Positions 58,458 to 64,000 of a stretch of 64,000 nt of DNA are shown here, one piece after another (the stretch's first letter is position 1; the number at the start of each line of letters is the position of its first letter). The stretch spans positions 89,794 through 153,793 of the forward strand of contig NZ_LAKD02000055.1 in NCBI RefSeq assembly GCF_000968685.2, written 5' to 3'. The notes under the pieces were generated by a model. It was not told where the DNA came from, ran no database searches, and worked only from the letters and a program-made list of their open reading frames with translations. This DNA comes from Streptomyces antioxidans. Lineage in GTDB: Bacteria > Actinomycetota > Actinomycetes > Streptomycetales > Streptomycetaceae. Position numbers and translations under genes: made by a program.

Positions 58458-59769
58458 GGGTCTCCCTCCCGTCCTTGTCCCGCGGGGGCTCTTCCAGAGG
58501 CTCTTCCTCGCCCTTGGACGGGATCCGGGCCCGGTTGAACGGGATCCGGGCCCGCACGCGGAAGCCGCCGTCCGGGCGCGGGCCCGCCTCCACCGTGCCG
58601 CCGAGTGCGGCGGCCCGCTCGTGCATGCCGACCAGGCCGTTGCCGCCGCCCGTCGCCCCGTCCCCGGCCGCGGGGCCGTCGTCGTCCACCCGTAGCTCCA
58701 GCTCACCGGGGCCGTAGCGCAGCAGCACACGGGCGTTACGGGAGCCGGAGTGGCGGACGATGTTGGTCAGGGCCTCCTGCACGATGCGGAACGCCGCGAG
58801 ATCGGCGCCGGGCGGCAGGGCCGTCCGTACGCCGTCCACCTCCACCCGCACCGCGAGCCCCGCGTCCGCCGCCTGCGCGGTCAGCTCCTCCAGCCGGTCC
58901 AGGCCGGGCGCGGGTGAGCGCGGCGCGGCGCCTGGCGCGCCGGAGCCGGAGGTCCGCAGGGTGTCGAGGACCTGGCGGACCTCGCCCAGCGCCTCCTTGC
59001 TGGCCGCTTTGATGGTGGTCAGCGCGGTGCGGGCCTGCTCGGGGTCCTGGTCGAGCAGGGCGAGCCCGACGCCCGCCTGGACGTTGATGACCGAGATGCT
59101 GTGGGCGAGGACGTCATGCAGTTCGCGGGCGATCCTCAGCCGTTCCTCGTCCGCCCTGCGCCGGGCCGCCGCCTCCCGTTCGGCCCGCTCCCGGGCCCGC
59201 TGTTCGCGCCGTACGCGGACGAGTTCGGAGGCGGCCACGATCGCCATCGCCCAGGCGGTGACCGCCAGCTCCTGCCCCCATCCGACGGGCCCGTCGCCAT
59301 CCGGCGGCAGCCAGCGGTAGAGCCAGTGGCCGGTGAGCAGATGGCTCCCCCACAGCAGCCCGAGCGCGCTCCACGCGGCGATCCGCCGCCCGGCCGCGAC
59401 GGCCGCCACACAGGCGACGACGACGCTGAGGAAGACGGGCCCGTACGGATATCCGGCGGCGAGGTAGACGGCGGTCACGGCCGCCGTGCCGACCACGACC
59501 GCCCCGGGACGGCGATGGCGCATGAGCAGCAGCGCGGGCCCGGCGAGCAGCAGCGCGGCGCTCCCGGGCCCGAGGCCCGCCCGGACGGGCTGATCCTGCG
59601 CGGCGAACCCGGTGCCCACCATCTGGATGACGGCGATGGCGAGCGAGGAGCGCCAGGGCACGGCCGAACGCGAGGGGTCGAAGGGCGCCCGCGATGGGCC
59701 GAAGGGCGCCCCGCGCCGCCATCCGCCCGGCCGCTGCCCCAGGCCGTGCTCCCCCGTGAATCCGTGCAT
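58447..59769 (-). CDS. Sensor histidine kinase (HisKA_3)
   Basis: A 440-residue kinase. About four to six membrane helices lie in residues 50-185, without a large extracytoplasmic sensor loop. A coiled linker rich in RRRADEERLR comes next, then the DHp motif IARELHDVLAHSISVINVQA. The HATPase domain shows VQEALTNIVRHSGSRNARVL and DDDGPAAGDGATGGGNGLVG. This is the DesK/NarX-like intramembrane-sensing type, often for envelope or antibiotic stress. The start at ATG 59769 lies seven bases after TAGCGT and may be leaderless. Confidence 0.93.
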   Translation of the reverse strand: MHGFTGEHGLGQRPGGWRRGAPFGPSRAPFDPSRSAVPWRSSLAIAVIQMVGTGFAAQDQPVRAGLGPGSAALLLAGPALLLMRHRRPGAVVVGTAAVTAVYLAAGYPYGPVFLSVVVACVAAVAAGRRIAAWSALGLLWGSHLLTGHWLYRWLPPDGDGPVGWGQELAVTAWAMAIVAASELVRVRREQRARERAEREAAARRRADEERLRIARELHDVLAHSISVINVQAGVGLALLDQDPEQARTALTTIKAASKEALGEVRQVLDTLRTSGSGAPGAAPRSPAPGLDRLEELTAQAADAGLAVRVEVDGVRTALPPGADLAAFRIVQEALTNIVRHSGSRNARVLLRYGPGELELRVDDDGPAAGDGATGGGNGLVGMHERAAALGGTVEAGPRPDGGFRVRARIPFNRARIPSKGEEEPLEEPPRDKDGRETHEG

Positions 59770-59932
59770 ACGGGTAACGCTAAACCGGCCGGGCGCCCCC
59801 GGCGTCCCCCCTGCGCGGTGCCCGCGCCTACTCCCGGCGGAGTAGGCGCCCATGCCCTGCCGGGCAGATCGCGGGGCGGGGCCGGGCCGAGCCCGGCTCC
59901 CTACCACGGCGCGGCGGACGCGGGCGGCTCCC

Positions 59933-60003
59933 TGGGGCGTATTTCGAAAGTCCCGCCTGCCCCGCCCTCCGGGCGGACGGCGCCACCTTCGAAACACGCC
60001 CTA
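59933..60003. mobile_element. MITE/REP-like inverted-repeat element
   Basis: An imperfect 18-base terminal inverted repeat (left TGGGGCGTATTTCGAAAG, right CCTTCGAAACACGCCCTA, 15 of 18 matching) encloses an internal GC hairpin (CGCCC TC CGGGCG-like). The total is about 70 bases, with no coding. The right arm supplies the stop codon TAG of the geranylgeranyl reductase gene. A left-half copy lies at 7059-7091. Such TTCGAAAG repeats are scattered in Streptomyces genomes; mobility is inferred, not shown. Confidence 0.6.
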
Positions 60004-61206
60004 GCCCCGGTCCATCGCCCCCAGGGCCCGGCGGGCAGCCGGGTGGGTGCGGACGAGGTCGCCCAGCGTGGTCGTCCCGCGGGTGATCTTCGTGAAGGCG
60101 CGCCAGGCCGGGCGGAAGCCGGTGATCGCCGCGTGGAACATCCCGGGTCGGCGGGCGAAGACCGTGTGCAGTCGGCGGCCGACGCCCATCTCCACGCCGA
60201 GCCCCGCCTTGATCGCGAAGGCGTAGTTCAGGGCCTGGCGGCGGGCGTCCACCGCGTCGTGCGCCTCGGCGACGCGCACCGCCCACTCCCCCGCGAGCCG
60301 CCCAGAGCGCAGCGCGTAGGAGATGCCCTCGCGGGTCCAGGGCTCCAGCAGCCCGGCCGCGTCGCCGCACACCAGGACCCGGCCGCGGGACAGCGGCGAG
60401 TCGTCGGAGCGGCAGCGGGTCAGATGGCCGGAGGAGATGCTGGGCTCGAATCCGGCGAGGCCGAGCCGGGCGATGAAGTCCTCCAGGTAGCGCTTGGTCC
60501 CGGCGCCCTCGCCGCGCGCCGAGATGACGCCGACCGTAAGGGTGTCGCCCTTGGGGAAGACCCAGCCGTAACTCCCCGGCATCGGGCCCCAGTCGATGAG
60601 CACCCGGCCCGCCCAGTCCTCCGCGACGGTATCCGGAACGGGGATTTCCGCCTCCAGGCCGAGATCCACCTGGTCCAGTTTCACCCCGACGTGCGCGCCT
60701 ATGCGGCTCGCGCTGCCGTCCGCCCCGACCACGGCCCGCGCCAGCACCGTCTCGCCGTCGGAGAGCACCACGGCGACCGTGCGCCGGTCGGGCACGGCCG
60801 GGCCGTGCTGCTCGACACGGGTGACCGTGACGCCCGTACGGACCTCGGCGCCCGCGTCCCTGGCGGCGTCGACCAGGGCCGCGTCGAACTCCGGCCGGTT
60901 GATCAGCCCGAAGAGCGGGTGCTTGGAGCGGCGGGTGCGGGACAGCTTGCCGTTCAGCGAGAAGGTCACCGCGTGCACCCGCTCCCGCAGGGGCAGTTCG
61001 AAACCCGGCGGGAGGGCGTCGCGCGAGGGGCCGATGATGCCGCCGCCGCACGTCTTGTAGCGGGGCAGTTCGGCCTTCTCCAACAACAGCGCCCGGCGCC
61101 CGGCGCAGGCGGCGGCATGGGCCGCGGAGGCACCCGCGGGGCCCGCCCCCACCACGACGACGTCCCATACCGTCTCATTGTCCGGGGCTGCGTTGTCGCT
61201 GCTCAC
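60001..61206 (-). CDS. Geranylgeranyl reductase family FAD protein
   Basis: A 401-residue flavoprotein that saturates isoprenoid chains. The N-terminal FAD motif is VVVVGAGPAGASAAHAAACA, with the acid in LLLEKAELPRYKTCGGGIIG; the second FAD motif is RVLVCGDAAGLLEPWTREGI with SYALRSGRLAGEWAV. In actinobacteria relatives reduce menaquinone or polyprenyl side chains (MenJ, archaeal-lipid GGR). It might also act on diterpenes, but nothing ties it to the cyclooctatin operon. GTG 61206 follows GGGAG; upstream TTG is not used. Its stop lies in a dispersed repeat. Confidence 0.9.
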   Translation of the reverse strand: MSSDNAAPDNETVWDVVVVGAGPAGASAAHAAACAGRRALLLEKAELPRYKTCGGGIIGPSRDALPPGFELPLRERVHAVTFSLNGKLSRTRRSKHPLFGLINRPEFDAALVDAARDAGAEVRTGVTVTRVEQHGPAVPDRRTVAVVLSDGETVLARAVVGADGSASRIGAHVGVKLDQVDLGLEAEIPVPDTVAEDWAGRVLIDWGPMPGSYGWVFPKGDTLTVGVISARGEGAGTKRYLEDFIARLGLAGFEPSISSGHLTRCRSDDSPLSRGRVLVCGDAAGLLEPWTREGISYALRSGRLAGEWAVRVAEAHDAVDARRQALNYAFAIKAGLGVEMGVGRRLHTVFARRPGMFHAAITGFRPAWRAFTKITRGTTTLGDLVRTHPAARRALGAMDRG

Positions 61207-61374
61207 GTGTGGATCCGCTCCCAATCGACCGACCTGATGCGCCTACCCGGCATCCTACGGCTCCCCGGTGGATGACCCCGCTGTGGGATGATCGGCCGCG
61301 CGGCATCAAGCCGTACATACGTGCCCATCGCCGCGCATCCCGCCGCCGGCCGTCGCACCCCCAGGAGGGTCCCC

Positions 61375-62736
61375 ATGGACAAGGCGCCTCTCGCCGCCAC
61401 CGTCGCCGCCCTGCAGCCGCGCGCCAGGGCCGAGCTGGCCGAGCTGGTGGCCTTCAAGTCGGTGGCGGACCCGGCCCAGTTCCCGCCCGGCGAATGCGAG
61501 GCCGCCGCCCGCTGGGTCGCCGACGCGCTGCGCGCCGAGGGGTTCGAGGACGTGGCGCTGCTGGACACGCCCGACGGCACCCAGTCCGTCTACGGCTCGC
61601 TGCCCGGTCCGGCCGGTGCCCCGACCGTGCTGCTCTACGCGCACTACGATGTGCAGCCCCCGCTGGACGAGGACGCCTGGCACACCCCGCCCTTCGAGCT
61701 GACCGAGCGCGACGGCCGCTGGTACGGGCGGGGCGCCGCGGACTGCAAGGGCGGCGTGATCATGCATCTGACCGCGCTGCGCGCACTCAAGGCGAACGGC
61801 GGGGTCCCGGTCAACGTCAAGGTCATCGTGGAGGGTTCGGAGGAGCAGGGCACCGGCGGTCTGGAGCGCTATGCCGAGGCCCATCCCGAACTGCTGGCCG
61901 CCGACGCCATCGTGATCGGCGACGCGGGCAACTTCCGGGTCGGGCTGCCGACGGTCACGGCCACGCTGCGCGGGATGACGCTGCTGCGGGTCTCGGTGGA
62001 GACCCTGGCGGGCAATCTGCACTCCGGCCAGTTCGGCGGGGCGGCCCCGGACGCGCTCGCCGCGCTGATCCGCGTCCTGGACTCGCTGCGCGCCGAGGAC
62101 GGTTCGACCACCGTCAAGGGCCTCGACGCCGATGCGGAGTGGGACGGACTGCCGTACCAGGACGAGGAGTTCCGCAAGGACGCCAGGGTGCTCGACGGGG
62201 TCGGGCTGATCGGCTCCGGTACGGTCGCCGACCGCATCTGGGCGCGGCCGGCGGTCACCGTGCTCGGCATCGACTGCCCGCCGGTGGTCGGCGCCACCCC
62301 GTCCGTCCAGGCGGGCGCGCGGGCGCTGATCAGCCTGCGGGTGCCGCCGGGCGTGGACGCGGCCGAGGCCAACCGGCTGCTCGCCGAGCACCTGCGGTCC
62401 TCGGTGCCGTGGGGCGCCCGGCTTTCTGTGGAGCAGATCGGCCAGGGCCAGCCCTTCCGCGCGGACACCACGAGCCCGGCGTACGCGGCGATGGGGGAGG
62501 CGATGCGCCTGGCGTACGACGGCCAGGAGATGGCGATCGCCGGGCAGGGCGGCTCAATCCCGCTGTGCAACACGCTGGCCTCGCTCTACCCGGAGGCGGA
62601 GATCCTGCTGATCGGGCTGAGCGAGCCGGAGGCGCAGATCCACGCGGTCAACGAGAGCGTCTCGCCGGAGGAGTTGGAGAAGCTCTCGCTCACCGAGGCG
62701 CTGTTCCTGGGGAGGTACGCGGCGGGCAAGGGCTGA
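61375..62736 (+). CDS. M20-family dipeptidase (metallopeptidase)
   Basis: A 453-residue two-domain zinc peptidase. Metal ligands are visible in order: LLYAHYDVQP (His), GRGAADCKGG (bridging Asp), EGSEEQGTGG (Glu pair), DAIVIGDAGN (Asp) and AQIHAVNESV (His). The lid domain lies between about residues 205 and 320. The overall plan is that of carnosinase/DapE-like dipeptidases. AGGAGGG lies just before ATG 61375. It is divergent from the reductase. Substrate preference cannot be read, though members often cleave Xaa-Xaa dipeptides. Confidence 0.92.
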   Translation: MDKAPLAATVAALQPRARAELAELVAFKSVADPAQFPPGECEAAARWVADALRAEGFEDVALLDTPDGTQSVYGSLPGPAGAPTVLLYAHYDVQPPLDEDAWHTPPFELTERDGRWYGRGAADCKGGVIMHLTALRALKANGGVPVNVKVIVEGSEEQGTGGLERYAEAHPELLAADAIVIGDAGNFRVGLPTVTATLRGMTLLRVSVETLAGNLHSGQFGGAAPDALAALIRVLDSLRAEDGSTTVKGLDADAEWDGLPYQDEEFRKDARVLDGVGLIGSGTVADRIWARPAVTVLGIDCPPVVGATPSVQAGARALISLRVPPGVDAAEANRLLAEHLRSSVPWGARLSVEQIGQGQPFRADTTSPAYAAMGEAMRLAYDGQEMAIAGQGGSIPLCNTLASLYPEAEILLIGLSEPEAQIHAVNESVSPEELEKLSLTEALFLGRYAAGKG

Positions 62737-62786
62737 GGCCCCCGCGCCTCGCACCGGTCGGCGGCCCACGGGCCGGGCCCGCGTGG

Positions 62787-63821
62787 TCAGCCCGTGGGGA
62801 CGCCCGCTTCGAGATAGAGCGGGCGGCCCTGCTCACGGGCGCGCAGTGCCCAGCGCAGCCGGCTCAGCCGCACCGGTGGTAGCAGCGCCGCGGCCTCGCT
62901 CTCGGTGACGAAGCGCCAGTCGCGCAGTTCGGAGCCGGGAAGCAGCACCTCACGGGCGGCCGCGCCGGAGAGCTTGCCGCCGTCGAAGAGCAGCCGCAGC
63001 CCCCCGTAGCCGGGCGGCTGGGGGCGTTCCCAGTCGGCCACCAGCAGCCGCAGCGGTTCGTCCAGCCGCAGCCCCAGCTCCTCGGTGACCTCGCGCACCC
63101 CTGCGCACATCGGAGGTTCGCCCGGCTCCACGACGCCGCCGGGGAACTCCCAGCCGGGCTTGTAGGTGGGGTCGACGAGCAGCACCCGGTCCTCCTCGTC
63201 GAAGAGCAGGACCCCGGCGGCCAGGGTCTCCGCCCTCGGCTCCGGGGTCTGCACGATGTCACAGATCCCGGCGCCCTCGCGGACCGCGTCGGCGATGTGC
63301 TGGGCGGTCTGGCGCGGGGTGAGCCCGGTGGTGTCCACGACGTGGGCATCGGTGGTCAGCCAGGTCAGGGCCGCCCGGTAGGGCGCGAGATGGTCCAGGC
63401 ACCACTGGCGTACGGACGCGCTGGCGTCCGCGTCCCCGGATATCTCCTGGCGCTCGGCTATCCGCTCGCGAAGGATCGTTTCATCGGTGTGCAGCAGAAC
63501 GTGCCGTACGGGGATGCGACGGGCCGCGAAGCCACCGAAGATCTCATCCCGGTAGTCCTGTCTGAGGACCGTCATCGGGACCACGAGCGGGCCGCCGACC
63601 TCCGCGATCAGCGCCGCTCCGGTGTCCACCACCAGCCGCCGCCAGGAGGGCAGGTCCTGGTAGTCGGACACCTGCTCAAGACGTTTCCGCGGGAGCATCC
63701 TCCGCAGACCGCTGCCGACCAGCTCCGGGTCGTAGAACGTACTGCCGGGCATGAAGTCCACCAATTCGCGGGCCGCGGAGGTCTTACCCGCACCGAACGC
63801 GCCGTTCAGCCAGACGATCAC
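62787..63821 (-). CDS. TmrB-like P-loop kinase fused to a Nudix hydrolase
   Basis: A 344-residue fusion. Residues 1-about 185 are a P-loop NTPase with Walker A LNGAFGAGKTSAARELV at the very N-terminus and a VLLHTDETILRERIAER Arg-rich lid segment, resembling TmrB (tunicamycin resistance) and small kinases. Residues about 200-344 form a Nudix domain with the box GGVVEPGEPPMCAGVREVTE and LGL after it. GTG 63821 is preceded by GGGGGA. The fusion suggests a nucleotide- or nucleotide-sugar-related substrate acted on by both domains (inference). The C-terminus may add acceptor-site function. Confidence 0.88.
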   Translation of the reverse strand: MIVWLNGAFGAGKTSAARELVDFMPGSTFYDPELVGSGLRRMLPRKRLEQVSDYQDLPSWRRLVVDTGAALIAEVGGPLVVPMTVLRQDYRDEIFGGFAARRIPVRHVLLHTDETILRERIAERQEISGDADASASVRQWCLDHLAPYRAALTWLTTDAHVVDTTGLTPRQTAQHIADAVREGAGICDIVQTPEPRAETLAAGVLLFDEEDRVLLVDPTYKPGWEFPGGVVEPGEPPMCAGVREVTEELGLRLDEPLRLLVADWERPQPPGYGGLRLLFDGGKLSGAAAREVLLPGSELRDWRFVTESEAAALLPPVRLSRLRWALRAREQGRPLYLEAGVPTG

Positions 63822-64000
63822 ATTTCCCCCTATTCCATCGCCTCCTGACAGTTGCCCGCATCACCCTGTCACGGAAACGCGCGAAGACGACCGAGTGACG
63901 GATCGCGTCGCTCCGGGCGGGTTGGGCGGGGGCGCGGGGCGGGGCGGCGGTGCGTGAGCGGGGATCAGCGGGCCCTCGTGCCAGAGGGTTCACCGTGGCC
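63822..64000. other. Right-edge intergenic stretch
   Basis: A G-rich stretch (GGGCGGGGGCGCGGGGCGGGGCGG) with no start, ribosome site or recognisable gene in either direction within the window. Confidence 0.4.

Overview
The window is high-GC actinobacterial chromosome, almost certainly Streptomyces. Signs are the GC-biased codons, GTG starts, several likely leaderless genes, rare TTA (bldA-type) codons, a mycothiol-dependent enzyme family, and Streptomyces-typical families (DUF6643-like, Rv1733c, DUF2797, PucR, RsbW-like ATPases). The best pathway clue is a complete four-gene cyclooctatin cluster. Its terpene cyclase reads as CotB2 at every residue I know to matter, so the strain is probably close to the S. 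melanosporofaciens / S. violaceusniger group (inference).

Layout. 1-1.5 kb: secreted chorismate mutase (partial), a DUF2267 protein and an Hsp18-type chaperone. 1.5-14 kb: mostly leftward lipid and redox genes (acyl-CoA synthetase, flavin oxidoreductase, phytoene-dehydrogenase-like FAD enzyme, MpaB-like oxygenase, AraC/VOC pair, acyl-CoA dehydrogenase), a rightward UvrA-like ABC protein, and a membrane glycosyltransferase fused in frame to a PPOX flavin domain. 14.1-16.3 kb: dhaKLM and a strong terminator. 16.9-21.8 kb: cotB1-cotB4 in a tight rightward operon. 22-24 kb: divergent P450/TetR pair with a palindromic operator between them. 24-28.9 kb: MHS transporter, PucR regulator and 3-hydroxybutyrate-dehydrogenase-like SDR, probably one catabolic unit, carrying an eight-unit 30-bp palindrome array. 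29-35.8 kb: Nudix, O-antigen-ligase-like protein, PH-like membrane protein, glutamate-racemase-like protein, HpnB-like glycosyltransferase and TerD-like protein. 36.3-42.1 kb: a DevR/DosR-like dormancy or redox module (response regulator, cyclic-nucleotide-binding-domain protein, RsbW-like ATPase, universal stress protein, DevS-like GAF-GAF kinase, Rv1733c family). 42.3-47.1 kb: a beta-helix/AAA+ fusion convergent with a membrane alpha/beta hydrolase. 47.3-57.6 kb: DeoR regulator, SRPBCC protein, cysteine-synthase-like PLP enzyme, second RsbW-like ATPase, ROK/MFS divergent pair, MDMPI protein, hot-dog thioesterase and small conserved proteins. 57.8-63.8 kb: NarL-type two-component system, geranylgeranyl reductase, M20 dipeptidase and a TmrB-like kinase/Nudix fusion.

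Two features recur across the window. First, short tandem repeats (minisatellites of 9 to 30 bp) occur at ten or more loci. Some lie between genes, some inside coding sequence (glycosyltransferase, universal stress protein), and one forms the 3' end of a gene. Second, the octamer CCGTAAGG (either strand) occurs at least 25 times. I saw no tRNA, rRNA, CRISPR array, transposase, prophage or origin.
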